In this document: positions 7,994-18,242 of the stretch, piece after piece | How positions within the stretch are numbered: position 1 is the first letter of the stretch | Layout of the letters: every line of letters begins with the position of its first letter | Assembly (NCBI GenBank): GCA_004557195.1 | Contig: SFER01000006.1 | Location: 1-25,817 of the forward strand | From: Bacteroidales bacterium | Lineage (GTDB): Bacteria; Bacteroidota; Bacteroidia; Bacteroidales; Muribaculaceae | Direction: 5' to 3' | Length of the DNA stretch: 25,817 bases | Program-made: the position numbers and the translations under genes | Notes under the pieces: generated by a model | Told to the model about the DNA's origin: nothing | Databases searched by the model: none | The model's input: the letters and a program-made list of their open reading frames with translations, nothing else

Positions 7994-10075
7994 ATGACAC
8001 CAAACATCAAAAATATCACCCTCGCCGCTGCGACACTCCTCCTCGCCGCCTGCTCCGACACCCCCGACGCCCGCTACAGCGTGGGGAGCGAGGACAACGA
8101 AGTGCGCATCTCGGCAGGAATAGCCTCCTCGCCCCGCGGAATCGAAAGCCGAGCCGCTCTCGCCGGGCACTACGCCTTTACCGAGGGAACCTGCATCAAC
8201 CTTCACGTGGAAGGCTATTGGGCAAGGAAATCTCCCGAAAGAATTGAGAAAATTGAGAAAACCGCGATATTCAAGGCTGCAAAAGATGCCGCCCCCGACG
8301 CCGACAATATCAACGCTATTTATTATCATTCGGGTGAGCAAATCTATTGGGACGACTTCGGAACCGCCGACCCGGATAACGCGGAAAACCGCAGTAAAGG
8401 TCTCGGCGTCCTCGCCGTGGCAATCGACCGAGTGACAACGGAGACAACAATCGCCGATAAAGCATGGCTGTCATCCGATGCCGCCACCGACTTGCCGTGG
8501 AGTGTTGCTACCGATGGTACCAACTCGTTTAAGAACGACATTCTCGTGGCAAACAACCTCTATGACGCCTCTTCGACATCGCCGCAAAAGCGATACACTT
8601 TCGATGAGCAGAAGGCGGCAACTCCCGGGGAATCGCTCCTCGATTTCAAGCATGTGCTGAGCAAAATCACCTTCGTGCTCACCGCAGGCAGTGGATTTCC
8701 CATTATTCTTGGCAACCCCGGATTTATCCACGACCCGGAAGTATTCCTCACACGAAACAAAACCGGCGAATCCAACCCGGAATGGTGCTACACCTCCGGC
8801 AAAATCAATATCAAAACCGCAACCGCCACTGCCGACCCGACATCGCTAAAAAAAGTGAAACTCGACGACATCGACAGGAGCGGCGCAAAATTCACTCATG
8901 AGGCAATTATCTACCCCGGCTCGCAATTCGGAGGAGAAGATGACGTTGTGGCTCAAATCAATGCAGACGGCAACATCTACTACGTTACCGCCAAGCAGAT
9001 TCGCGCCGCAATCAAGGTCGATGCCTCTCATCCAGAAACATACAACACTTTGCCCGGCTATAACTACATCTTCCAAGTAACCGTCAACAAAACCGACATC
9101 AAAGTTACTGCCACAATCAGCGACTGGGAAACCGTAACAGCCGCCGAGGAGACTCCGAAAATCGTGGTGAGCGCCGATGTAGGCAAACAGGACGATAAAA
9201 CAAAGACTCTCGATAAATTCCGCTTCTACCGCAACGAAGACGGCGCATCAAAAACAGGCAAATACATCGCCCTCGCCGATGCCGAGAACCCGCAAGCAAG
9301 AGACATTGCCGATGGCTCCACCATTTGGAATTTCTACAATGTGGATGGAAGCACACCGACACCGCTCTACTGGCCCAACCACACCACCCACTACTTCTTC
9401 CGCGGTGTTTATCCCTGCAACACAACGGTAACCGATGGTGGCGGCACAAGCACATATATCCAAGCCGAAAACGGCGCATTTGGCACAAGCACCTATTATA
9501 ACCTCATGATTGGCGCTCCCGAAATCGCTTCCGGCACAAAGTGCGATAACCCCGACCACACTCCGGTGGATATGAGCACCGAAGGAATCTGCGCGCGCAC
9601 CGGCAAAATCAACCTCAATTTCCGCTACATGATGGCGCAAGTGGAGGTGAAACTCACAACCACAACCGGCGATGACAAGGTGATTCTCGATGGCAACACC
9701 ACAGTGGAATTGGTCAACACCATCACAAGCCGCCGGATCTATCTCGGCACCCGCTCAATAGGCGATGAATCGCCCAACCGCGAAACATATCGGATGACGC
9801 AGCAGACCGCAGATGTGAAGGTGTTCCACGATGCAATCGTGCCACAAAGGCTTCCCAATGAAGTGCAACTCAAAATCACAGTGAAAAACGGCACGGAATC
9901 TGATGTTTACTACGCTGTCGTGAACAAAATCAAGGTGAGCGGAGACGACATCACTGAGTGGGAGGCGGGAAAGCACTATGTCTATACCCTCAACATCAAG
10001 AAAACAGGCATTTCCGTTACCGCAACTATCACCGACTGGACGACAGCGGAAGGCTCCGATGACATTTGGCTCTAA
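7994..10075 (+). CDS. Two-unit fimbrillin-family lipoprotein
   Basis: This 693-residue lipoprotein has a signal ending LLAAC (lipid Cys20) and S-R-A with Arg53. Unit one contains an IYWDDFG pattern, FKHVLSKITFVL near residue 217, and closes with YIFQVTVNKTDIKVTATISDW. Unit two has FRYMMAQVEVKLTTTTGDD near residue 542 and closes with HYVYTLNIKKTGISVTATITDW and a short acidic tail. The arrangement matches the genes on either side, and the three together look like tandem paralogues that have diverged strongly. The start sits 18 nt after the previous stop region with an AAGAT stretch just before ATG. It is probably an accessory pilus subunit; its position in the fibre cannot be read from sequence. 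Confidence 0.78.
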   Translation: MTPNIKNITLAAATLLLAACSDTPDARYSVGSEDNEVRISAGIASSPRGIESRAALAGHYAFTEGTCINLHVEGYWARKSPERIEKIEKTAIFKAAKDAAPDADNINAIYYHSGEQIYWDDFGTADPDNAENRSKGLGVLAVAIDRVTTETTIADKAWLSSDAATDLPWSVATDGTNSFKNDILVANNLYDASSTSPQKRYTFDEQKAATPGESLLDFKHVLSKITFVLTAGSGFPIILGNPGFIHDPEVFLTRNKTGESNPEWCYTSGKINIKTATATADPTSLKKVKLDDIDRSGAKFTHEAIIYPGSQFGGEDDVVAQINADGNIYYVTAKQIRAAIKVDASHPETYNTLPGYNYIFQVTVNKTDIKVTATISDWETVTAAEETPKIVVSADVGKQDDKTKTLDKFRFYRNEDGASKTGKYIALADAENPQARDIADGSTIWNFYNVDGSTPTPLYWPNHTTHYFFRGVYPCNTTVTDGGGTSTYIQAENGAFGTSTYYNLMIGAPEIASGTKCDNPDHTPVDMSTEGICARTGKINLNFRYMMAQVEVKLTTTTGDDKVILDGNTTVELVNTITSRRIYLGTRSIGDESPNRETYRMTQQTADVKVFHDAIVPQRLPNEVQLKITVKNGTESDVYYAVVNKIKVSGDDITEWEAGKHYVYTLNIKKTGISVTATITDWTTAEGSDDIWL

Positions 10076-10096
10076 ACAGAAAATCAAGATAAGATA

Positions 10097-12007
10097 ATGA
10101 AAATAGCACAACATATTATCCTTGCCGGGGTTGCGGCACTCGCCGCCGGTTGCTCCAACGAGCCGACAATCGACACATTGTCGCCCGATGGCACCCCCAC
10201 CCCGCTCGTAGTGTCGGCAACACTCAACGACGCACCGCAGTCGCGCGCCCACGACAAGACATTCGAGGCAGGCGACCAACTTCTTACCTACATCCGCCAC
10301 GTTGTGGATAAAGGCTCCGGGAACTACAAAAGCATCGCCGCCGACCAAGCGCCGCGCCTCGTTACGTTGAAGGTGAACAGCAAGTTCACGATGACTCCGG
10401 AGGATGCCGACACCGAATGGACTTCCTACCTCACCATCGATGGCGGACTCTATTGGGACGATTTCAATGACTCAAGCGATCCCAAAACCGACTTGCGCAC
10501 CGCCAACCACTACCTGCAATCGTTCTACGGCTACTGCTACAACGGCGGCACGCCATCGACAGCGCTTACAGAAGCCACCGGTGTACTCTCATGGACACTT
10601 CCACAGAACTTCGATGAAAGTGCGATGAAGAGCAACGACCTTCTATGGTCGCCCACACAGCCGGTTATCTCCTATAAGCACGACGCCGGCACTCGCGGCA
10701 CACTCACAGTGCCCTACACCCACGCAATGAGCAAATTCACCATCGTGGTTACTGGCGGAGAGGGATTCGCAGCAGGCGACCTCGACGCCACAACCGCAAC
10801 GCTCCAAAATATGCTCAAAGAGGCGACTTTCACAGCACCAAACGGCGGATATGCACCCACCGCCGACACATGGGCTACAGTCGGAATGTATCTTGCCGGG
10901 AAATCGGGGCTTACCAACACCTACACCGCCCTCGCAATCCCCGGACGCGTGCTCACCACCGGTGAGACGCTTGTCGTTATCGACAAAGCCGACGGCAACA
11001 AGTATGAAATCAAACTCACCGATGCCATCCTTACAGCATGGCGCGCGCAACTCGACGGCGGCAAAAAAACCCTGCCGGGAGTGAACTATCAGCTCACCGT
11101 CACTATCAACAAGCAGAAAATCGAGGTGATTGCCAAAATCACCGATTGGACCGATGTCCTTGCCACCGGCGATGCCGAAATCAAATTCGACAGCGACATA
11201 ACCGACAGCGGAATCGTTGGCGACACATTCACCGAGGGGGATGAAATCGACATTTTCCACAACCCGGCTCTCGCATCGCTCACCCGCACCACCACAAGCA
11301 CCCTCACCGGAGGGACTTGGGTGAACGACCCGCAAATCTATTGGAAAAACGGCTCCACAGCCTACTATTTCCGCGCGCTCACCGAATATGACCGGGCATC
11401 GGGCAAATATGTAACCGTTTCGGGCAGCAACGCCATCGCCGAGGCTCATGACCTCCTGTGGGGCACAACTGCGGCTCATCTCACCTACTCCGAGGGAGCA
11501 GCCATCAACCCGCGCACAGGCGATGTCCCGCTTGAGTTCAGCCACGTTATGAGCAAAATCACCGTGAAACTCGCCACCCCCGCAGGCGATGCAGGCGTTG
11601 TCCTCGACGGTGCTCTCATCACTATCAACGGATTGCACACCGACGGCACTGTGGATATCACCGATGGCTCAATCACCCCTGGCTCCACTATCGGCGATAT
11701 CACCGAATTTGCCTCGGCAACCCACCCTGTTTCAGGAAAGACATCGCTCGACAACTATGTGGTAGTGCCGCAGACACTCGGCAATGAAATCATCCTCAAA
11801 ATCAGGCTCGCCAACAACACCACATATAGCATCACACTCAACACCTGCTGCGTGGAAGGCACCTCAACCCCAATCACAGCCTGGGAGCAGGGGAAACACT
11901 ACATCTACACCATCGGTGTGGCTAAAGAAGGCATCAAATTAATCGCCCTCGTGAAGAAGTGGAAAGAGGTATTAGGCAGTGGCGACGCAACACTCGACTG
12001 GGACTGA
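10097..12007 (+). CDS. Two-unit fimbrillin-family lipoprotein
   Basis: The 636-residue lipoprotein (LAAGC, lipid Cys19) carries S-R-A with Arg50. Unit one shows LYWDDFND, then YTHAMSKFTIVVTGGEGF near residue 206, and closes with YQLTVTINKQKIEVIAKITDW. Unit two has FSHVMSKITVKLATPAGDA near residue 479 and closes with YIYTIGVAKEGIKLIALVKKW. It is the third two-unit protein in a row. Its stop is separated from the next ATG by one base, so translation of the two is probably coupled. An accessory pilus subunit is the likely role; shaft incorporation is not excluded. Confidence 0.78.
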   Translation: MKIAQHIILAGVAALAAGCSNEPTIDTLSPDGTPTPLVVSATLNDAPQSRAHDKTFEAGDQLLTYIRHVVDKGSGNYKSIAADQAPRLVTLKVNSKFTMTPEDADTEWTSYLTIDGGLYWDDFNDSSDPKTDLRTANHYLQSFYGYCYNGGTPSTALTEATGVLSWTLPQNFDESAMKSNDLLWSPTQPVISYKHDAGTRGTLTVPYTHAMSKFTIVVTGGEGFAAGDLDATTATLQNMLKEATFTAPNGGYAPTADTWATVGMYLAGKSGLTNTYTALAIPGRVLTTGETLVVIDKADGNKYEIKLTDAILTAWRAQLDGGKKTLPGVNYQLTVTINKQKIEVIAKITDWTDVLATGDAEIKFDSDITDSGIVGDTFTEGDEIDIFHNPALASLTRTTTSTLTGGTWVNDPQIYWKNGSTAYYFRALTEYDRASGKYVTVSGSNAIAEAHDLLWGTTAAHLTYSEGAAINPRTGDVPLEFSHVMSKITVKLATPAGDAGVVLDGALITINGLHTDGTVDITDGSITPGSTIGDITEFASATHPVSGKTSLDNYVVVPQTLGNEIILKIRLANNTTYSITLNTCCVEGTSTPITAWEQGKHYIYTIGVAKEGIKLIALVKKWKEVLGSGDATLDWD

Positions 12008-12008
12008 T

Positions 12009-13214
12009 ATGAACAAGAAATTATACATATTATCCGCAACTATCCTGCTCCTCTGCGCTTGCAACCGCAGCGATGAGCCTCGGCAGGAGGATATTACCGG
12101 CAATCCGGTGATGTTCAGCGCCGGCGACAACACCATGTCGCGCGCCATCCCCTACCTCGGCGAAACAGGCAGGTTTGTGTGCCGCATGTATTACATCAGC
12201 AGCGCCGACCCGGGGATTACCGATTTCGACGACACCCCCATAACAGCGTGGCTCAAGGTGAACAACGCCTTCGGTAACTCGGTGTATCGCAACAACCTTT
12301 TCAATACCGACGAGGGGAATGCCGAACTCTTCGACAAGAACAATTTCGAGAAAATGGCAACGATGTTCTACTGGCAGAACCGTAAAGACCACGCATTCTT
12401 TGCCTACACCGACCTCAACCGCACTTTCGACCCAAACTACAAGTGGGGCGACACTCGCAACGACCTCCGTTTCGACGACCCCGACCCATATATCCTCACC
12501 GAAACCACCGCAGAGGAGACAAAAAACTACAGCGGCAAAGTGTTTGACCTCACCACCACAGGGAAAGCCTCGATAGCACAGCAGCCCGACCCGGCACAAG
12601 CCCTCACAATCATGTACCCCGCCGGCGCGACCCCCGAAGCCAACCGCGTTGACCTCGTATTTCGCCACTGCTTCTCGCAAGTGCAGGTAAACATCAAGGT
12701 GGGCGCATCGAGCGGCATCACCGAGAGTCTCAAGGCTGAAAATATCACCAAAATAGAGCTCCTCGGCGTTGCAGAAGAGGCTTACACCTACTACGACCTC
12801 GACACCAAGGCACGCACATACCACGTCCCCACCTACAAGCAAGTGGATTTGAGCAAATACACCGAAGAGCAACTCAGTAACAACGCTTTCGGAACCGCTA
12901 TCCAAATGTTTGACATGGGTGAGGAGAACTATGCGCCCGGATATCTCAAGTCGTTCAACATCATCGCATTCGGGCATCTTCGCGCCATCCGCATCTATTG
13001 GTATGAGCCGGATGAGGCGAAAATCGAGCATGTCGTTACCTACGTAATTCAAGACAACAATCTTATAAACCTCAAAAGTTCCACACGATATATCCACAAC
13101 CTGGAGTTGCGCCGCGGCACCCTTGCGGTGATTCGCCCCGAAATCCTCCCCTGGGAAATCGGCGACACCTACAACAATGTGCCGGGAACAATCGAGGGCG
13201 GTGAAGATGATTAA
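12009..13214 (+). CDS. Fimbrillin-family lipoprotein, single unit
   Basis: The protein has 401 residues from the ATG at 12009. An in-frame ATG 30 nt earlier lies inside the previous gene and would add 10 residues before the signal peptide, so it was rejected. The signal ends LLLCAC (lipid Cys18), followed by M-S-R-A with Arg45, the shortest Cys-to-Arg spacing in the cluster (27). FRHCFSQVQVNIKVG lies near residue 217. The C-terminus (HNLELRRGTLAVIRPEILPW, then an acidic Gly-rich tail) departs from the usual T-A-T-I-x-x-W close but keeps the Trp. It is a minor pilus subunit by family and context. Confidence 0.76.
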   Translation: MNKKLYILSATILLLCACNRSDEPRQEDITGNPVMFSAGDNTMSRAIPYLGETGRFVCRMYYISSADPGITDFDDTPITAWLKVNNAFGNSVYRNNLFNTDEGNAELFDKNNFEKMATMFYWQNRKDHAFFAYTDLNRTFDPNYKWGDTRNDLRFDDPDPYILTETTAEETKNYSGKVFDLTTTGKASIAQQPDPAQALTIMYPAGATPEANRVDLVFRHCFSQVQVNIKVGASSGITESLKAENITKIELLGVAEEAYTYYDLDTKARTYHVPTYKQVDLSKYTEEQLSNNAFGTAIQMFDMGEENYAPGYLKSFNIIAFGHLRAIRIYWYEPDEAKIEHVVTYVIQDNNLINLKSSTRYIHNLELRRGTLAVIRPEILPWEIGDTYNNVPGTIEGGEDD

Positions 13215-13225
13215 AAACGACTGAA

Positions 13226-16225
13226 ATGAAGATTTTGCGAAAATACATATTACTCCCACTTGCCTGTGCGCTCGCAGCCCTCGCTTCGTGCAACGACAAC
13301 ATCGATGCACCGGGCAACGACGACACTCCCGACCTCACCGGCGAGGCTGTGATGTTCACCACATCGCTCCCGAGACAGGCGAGCGTGATGTCGCGCGCCG
13401 GAGAAACCGCCGACGACGCACTTATCGGCTCCTACTCTCCGATGAGCGAACTCTATCGCCTCAACATCCAAATGTATGAGCAAAGCGACCCATCGACCCC
13501 AATCGGCTCCGGCATATACTACCCCGGTCAAAGCAGCGACGACGGCACCCTCGACACCTCCGAGAATCAACCGCTCCGCTGGCAAGACAACGTGAAAAAC
13601 TACGGTTTTGAAGCCACCGCCGGCACCGACAACCTGCAGCGAGACCAAACAAGCAAGGAAAATTGGCTTGAGCAAGACCGATTACATGGCTACGCCTTCG
13701 AGCCGGTGAAAGACAATGGTGGAGTAGCGATAGACAACATCGACGCGCTCAATTTCCACACCTCGCGCGACTGGTTTGCCTACAACAAAGTGTGGATGAC
13801 GCAGACCGGCATCATCGACGCCAACGACGCACGCAAAGTGCCCCTCTTCCTCACCCATCAGCGCGCCTACATCACCGTGCGCCTCAAAGCCGGCGAGGGT
13901 ACACCGCGTGAAGATGTCGATTTCGCCACCGCAGGAGATAAAATCGTTACCGAAATCTTCAGTTACAACGCTTCAGGCGAAATTGAATCGTTCGACGGAG
14001 CCACCCCCACAAGCGATGGCGTGAAACCATGGCTACAAGCTTGCAACATCGACTATAGCAAGGATGTGAATGGCGAAGCCGAAACTCGCCAAGGTGTTGA
14101 ATACCACGCCATTGTCGAGCCTCACAACTACCTCGCCAATGCCGACACCCATAGAATCTGCAAAATCTCTATCGCCGGACAGAATTTCTCATTCTATGCC
14201 GGAAACGACGACCGATATGCCGACTACCAAAACGGCGTCGAGCCTGCCAAGACCGAAATGGAGGCTTATAACCTCAAGGCGGGCGACCACCTTGTGATTA
14301 CAGCCATCCTCTCGCGCGCCACCCGCAAAGTGCTCATCACCGCCTATGTCGAAGACTGGACCGAGGTGGTAACTTCGAGCGTGTGCGATGACTTCGGACT
14401 CAACGGCGACCCGATTACCATCCAGAATCGCGAAGAACTCATCGACTTCCTCTCCGACCCAGAGAAGAACAAAGCCGGCAATGTGGCTATCGTGAGCGCG
14501 ACAAGCATCGCACTCGACACCGAGAGCGACCCGTGGAGCAACCATCAATACGACCTCAACTGCTCAATCAACCTCGGTGGCTGCACATTCACCACATCGT
14601 CGCAATTCCTCAACGACATTGCCTCCACCGGCAGCCTCGTGTATGGAAACATCCACCTCAGCGACAACAGCACAGTTACAACTGCTGTGTGTAACAAGAA
14701 TTACGGCAGCATCGAATATGTGCAAGTGTCAGGCGGAAAGAACGCCAAAGCGACTACCGCCGGCATCGCCGTAGTGAATTACAACGGCATCAGCAACTGC
14801 ACCTCGTCGATCCCGGTTATTGCCGACGGAAGCAGCCAATACATTGGCGGTATCGCCGCCCGGTCGGTCTATGAAACTGCCGACGATGCTATGCTCCCCA
14901 TCATCTTCAACTGCACCGCCTTGGAGGATGTCCACATCCCCAATGGGGTCGATAACGTGTTTGGCGGCGGCATTGTAGGGCTTGCAGCAGGGCGTGTGTT
15001 CAACTGCACATACGAATATGGCGTTTCACTCCTTGAAAAATTACGCCAATCGGGAGGTAAACCCATCATGCTCAACATCATAAACACCGAAAGCACCGAT
15101 TTCGGCAAAAATCTCGAAGCCTACAACAATCAGTGGCCCACAAAAGACACCAACGACATAGGAGTGCATAGCACGGTGAATGCCAACATCCGCTCTATCA
15201 ACCTCTTCGATGGAATGATCGACTGCCAAGAGGAGCTGTATGAAGTGGTGCAAGGAGATGCGGCAATACTCAACCTCGCCGACAAGCGCTACCGCATAAG
15301 CGGCGACTTCTCGGTGTCGAGCGACAACGGCTGGCTTCTCAAAATGGAATCCTCGTCGGGATATGATGTGAGATGTGAAATCGACGGCAATGGACGCACC
15401 ATCACCCTCACCGGCGAAAAAGAGATTGAATATCACGATGAAGCAGGCAGTGCCTCCACCACACTGAAAAGCGCCCCGATGCTTTTCAACCACATCTACG
15501 GCACCGTGCACGATATGAACATCTATTGCGAGAAGTCGCTTTATGGTGTTCCCAAATACGATTCCGAATGGAACAACACCTACAACGACGGTTGCGGCAC
15601 TATCGCCTATTCGGTCGATGGCGGCAAATTGTCGAACATCGACGTGTTTGGCGCCGACGGGGTGTTTGTGCAAGCCGGCTCGCCTGGCGGACTCGTGGTA
15701 TCGGTTCACAACGAAGGCACCATAGAGGATTGCCGCTGCTTCCTGCAGGTGAAACAGCATCTTGTGAAATCCACCGAAGCCGCGCGTTTCTTTGGCGGCG
15801 GCATCACTTCGATGGCTACTCAAGCAAAAATCACCCGCTGCATCTATTATCCGCTCTCCGACTCGAAATCGATTTCTTCCGACTACACAGGCACCAACGG
15901 ACGCGTGTATCTCGGTGGCATCGTGGGTGGTCTCCGCATCTACGACGGCAAAATCCCGGCAATGACCATCTCGGACTGCTCAAGTTGGTTTAAATGCCCT
16001 CTCGGAGGCGGAGAGACCAACAACGGCGCTCGTCGCAACGGCGCGATTATCGGCACCTCCTGCTATCTCGACGGCACAGACAAAACCGGCACCACCGATT
16101 GTCAAGGCAACTGGTGGCTCGGCAGCTCTGTCGGAGCAGGTCGCTGGCTCACATCCGAGTCTGCCGCAATAGGCACCAAGAATGCGGTTACACCACAAAC
16201 TCCCATAGTCCCAACAATTAACTAA
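13226..16225 (+). CDS. Giant fimbrillin-beta-helix lipoprotein, candidate tip adhesin
   Basis: At 999 residues this is the largest product in the window. It has a lipoprotein signal (LASC, lipid Cys22) and M-S-R-A with Arg57. A fimbrillin-like unit reaches about residue 380, with LTHQRAYITVRLKAGEG near 209 and the close RKVLITAYVEDW. Residues about 390-999 form a long extension. It opens with PITIQNREELIDFL and continues with Gly-rich rungs such as GGIAARS, GGGIVGLAAGRVFNC and YLGGIVGGL, typical of parallel beta-helix or GLUG-like surface proteins. Because the extension occupies the C-terminus that would normally donate a strand, the subunit is expected at the pilus tip. The ligand is unknown. 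Confidence 0.77.
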   Translation: MKILRKYILLPLACALAALASCNDNIDAPGNDDTPDLTGEAVMFTTSLPRQASVMSRAGETADDALIGSYSPMSELYRLNIQMYEQSDPSTPIGSGIYYPGQSSDDGTLDTSENQPLRWQDNVKNYGFEATAGTDNLQRDQTSKENWLEQDRLHGYAFEPVKDNGGVAIDNIDALNFHTSRDWFAYNKVWMTQTGIIDANDARKVPLFLTHQRAYITVRLKAGEGTPREDVDFATAGDKIVTEIFSYNASGEIESFDGATPTSDGVKPWLQACNIDYSKDVNGEAETRQGVEYHAIVEPHNYLANADTHRICKISIAGQNFSFYAGNDDRYADYQNGVEPAKTEMEAYNLKAGDHLVITAILSRATRKVLITAYVEDWTEVVTSSVCDDFGLNGDPITIQNREELIDFLSDPEKNKAGNVAIVSATSIALDTESDPWSNHQYDLNCSINLGGCTFTTSSQFLNDIASTGSLVYGNIHLSDNSTVTTAVCNKNYGSIEYVQVSGGKNAKATTAGIAVVNYNGISNCTSSIPVIADGSSQYIGGIAARSVYETADDAMLPIIFNCTALEDVHIPNGVDNVFGGGIVGLAAGRVFNCTYEYGVSLLEKLRQSGGKPIMLNIINTESTDFGKNLEAYNNQWPTKDTNDIGVHSTVNANIRSINLFDGMIDCQEELYEVVQGDAAILNLADKRYRISGDFSVSSDNGWLLKMESSSGYDVRCEIDGNGRTITLTGEKEIEYHDEAGSASTTLKSAPMLFNHIYGTVHDMNIYCEKSLYGVPKYDSEWNNTYNDGCGTIAYSVDGGKLSNIDVFGADGVFVQAGSPGGLVVSVHNEGTIEDCRCFLQVKQHLVKSTEAARFFGGGITSMATQAKITRCIYYPLSDSKSISSDYTGTNGRVYLGGIVGGLRIYDGKIPAMTISDCSSWFKCPLGGGETNNGARRNGAIIGTSCYLDGTDKTGTTDCQGNWWLGSSVGAGRWLTSESAAIGTKNAVTPQTPIVPTIN

Positions 16226-16231
16226 TGTGAT

Positions 16232-18238
16232 ATGAGACATTTTCCAATATATATTCTATTTATTGCGCTCCTCGCTTCTTGCTCGGAAAACACACCAAAT
16301 CCGGGGAAGCAGGAGGATGAATCCGATGTTATCAACGTGGGAGGCATCACCGGCGATGAACTCACGATAAGTGTGGAGCCGTCGAGAGCGGTAACACAAG
16401 ACGCCGAAACCGTGGATTGGCTCATCGACCCGCTTTTCGACGGCTTCGACATAGCATACTACCTCAAAGGGAAGCCCTCCGACATGCGATTCGCCCGCTT
16501 GCAACTCGTAAAGGCAGGTGACGGCAGCGGCACTCCGCGTTATGAAGTTACCGAGGAGGGTTACGCCAAATACAACTTCTTCCAATATGACGACGCAGGA
16601 ACGCTCACCACAAAAAAGGCGAAATGGTTGAGCAATGGTGTGCACATTTTCCGCGGACACTATGTGCCGGAACAAATCCGGGAAGAAAATGCCTCCGACG
16701 ACCTGAGCGCCGACCAAAGCGATGATTCCGAAGGCGCCACACCGGGAAACTACACACTGCTCAAGCGCTACCTGAGTATGCCCGCCAACTGCGAAATCGC
16801 AGCCACCGTGGGGCGCATCAAACTCCCATTCCACCATCGCCTCGCTCGTGTGAATATCTTCATCCTCATCGACCCCGAAATGGGCGATGACGTTACCCTG
16901 AAGGGGTACAACCTTGACGAGAACGGCATCGACGACCCCAAAACCACTGAGCTACACCTCGGCAACGTGAAAGTGCTCGATTATGTCGAAGCCACTGTTG
17001 TCGATGGCAAAACATCGTTCAAGCCACACTGGAAAATCGAGCGTAACATAATCCCGCGCCACTTTGGGGAGGTGGGGAGCCTTCGCAGCGACGGCTCCGC
17101 CATCGATGCAGAGCACTTCATAATCTACACCTCTACCGCCGACAAAACCACCATCTTCCCGAGCGAAGAAACGCAATGGACTGAAATCGGAAAAGCCTTC
17201 GAGGACGCATATAAGAAATACCTCAAAGACAAAGGGATTGCCGACCCCACCAAGGAGCAGAAACGCGATGCCAACGAATATGCCGCAGGCGTTACCGGCT
17301 ACACCCGCACTGTCTATGGCAAAGTGCCGGTGTATGTGGTTATCGTGCGCCCCACCTACACCTCGGCGGCAAATGTGATGTATGACGAAGACCCATCGAT
17401 TTCGGAGGCAGAGACAAACAAAATCGACTTCACACTCACCCTCAGCAACGGACTCGAATATGACAAGGAGTTTGTGTTCGACCTCGATGCCAACTACCAG
17501 ACAGCTGTGTATCTGCGCATCAACCGCGAGCAAATCGACTATAACAGTTCCGGCTCGGAGGAATGGAAAAGCAACGATGATGCCGACGGCTACTACGGCG
17601 TGAACAACGGCAATGGCAACACCCTCTCGATGGCGGGTAGCGGCTGGCAACGCGCCTACCGCAACTCGAAAGGGGATGGACCGAGCAACATCACCGACGG
17701 TAGCGACTACGACGAAAACGGAGAGAAAGACCACATCGCAGGCGAGGACGGACAATACATCTCTGACGAGAAGTGGATTGAACGCTTTGCACAAGCAGTG
17801 CAGGACGGCGAGCATCACGGCGATTACTTCGTGCTCGACAAAGACATAACAATCGATGGCGAATTGCTCCCCACACCGTTTGTCTTCACCGGACACCTCG
17901 ACTGCCGCGGACACTCTATCACCATCACCGGGCGCGAACGCCTGTTTGACGGACTCAACGGCATCTACACCACCGCCCAAGAGAACGCCGCCGACCCGAC
18001 TACCGTTACCTGGGAGGCAAATGTGCACAAAGAGACACGCGGCGACAACACCTACTGGGTGCCCACCATCGGCTATCGCGCCGAAGTGCTCAACGCCATT
18101 GTCTCGGGAGCCGCGCTCTTCAAGAGTGGCTACACCACCGGCAGCGACCCGGCGGCTGATGTGTCGGGAAATGTGTATAACTGCACCGACAAAGACGGAA
18201 AAGTAACAGATTTCAACCTCGGAATCCCAACATATTGA
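16232..18238 (+). CDS. Fimbrillin-type lipoprotein with C-terminal extension, candidate tip subunit
   Basis: This 668-residue lipoprotein (LLASC, lipid Cys17) has P-S-R-A with Arg52. A fimbrillin-like unit spans about residues 40-430, with FHHRLARVNIFILIDPE near 200 and the strand pair FVFDLDANYQTAVYLRI near 415. The usual closing A-T-I-x-x-W pattern is absent. Residues about 435-668 form an Asn/Asp/Gly-rich linker, then WIERFAQAVQDG and DYFVLDKDITIDG, then a rung-like segment (FTGHLDCRGHSITITG). This resembles the beginning of the beta-helix modules in the other long subunits but is much shorter. It starts 6 nt after the previous stop. A tip-associated role is inferred from architecture. Confidence 0.7.
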   Translation: MRHFPIYILFIALLASCSENTPNPGKQEDESDVINVGGITGDELTISVEPSRAVTQDAETVDWLIDPLFDGFDIAYYLKGKPSDMRFARLQLVKAGDGSGTPRYEVTEEGYAKYNFFQYDDAGTLTTKKAKWLSNGVHIFRGHYVPEQIREENASDDLSADQSDDSEGATPGNYTLLKRYLSMPANCEIAATVGRIKLPFHHRLARVNIFILIDPEMGDDVTLKGYNLDENGIDDPKTTELHLGNVKVLDYVEATVVDGKTSFKPHWKIERNIIPRHFGEVGSLRSDGSAIDAEHFIIYTSTADKTTIFPSEETQWTEIGKAFEDAYKKYLKDKGIADPTKEQKRDANEYAAGVTGYTRTVYGKVPVYVVIVRPTYTSAANVMYDEDPSISEAETNKIDFTLTLSNGLEYDKEFVFDLDANYQTAVYLRINREQIDYNSSGSEEWKSNDDADGYYGVNNGNGNTLSMAGSGWQRAYRNSKGDGPSNITDGSDYDENGEKDHIAGEDGQYISDEKWIERFAQAVQDGEHHGDYFVLDKDITIDGELLPTPFVFTGHLDCRGHSITITGRERLFDGLNGIYTTAQENAADPTTVTWEANVHKETRGDNTYWVPTIGYRAEVLNAIVSGAALFKSGYTTGSDPAADVSGNVYNCTDKDGKVTDFNLGIPTY

Positions 18239-18242
18239 CGAA

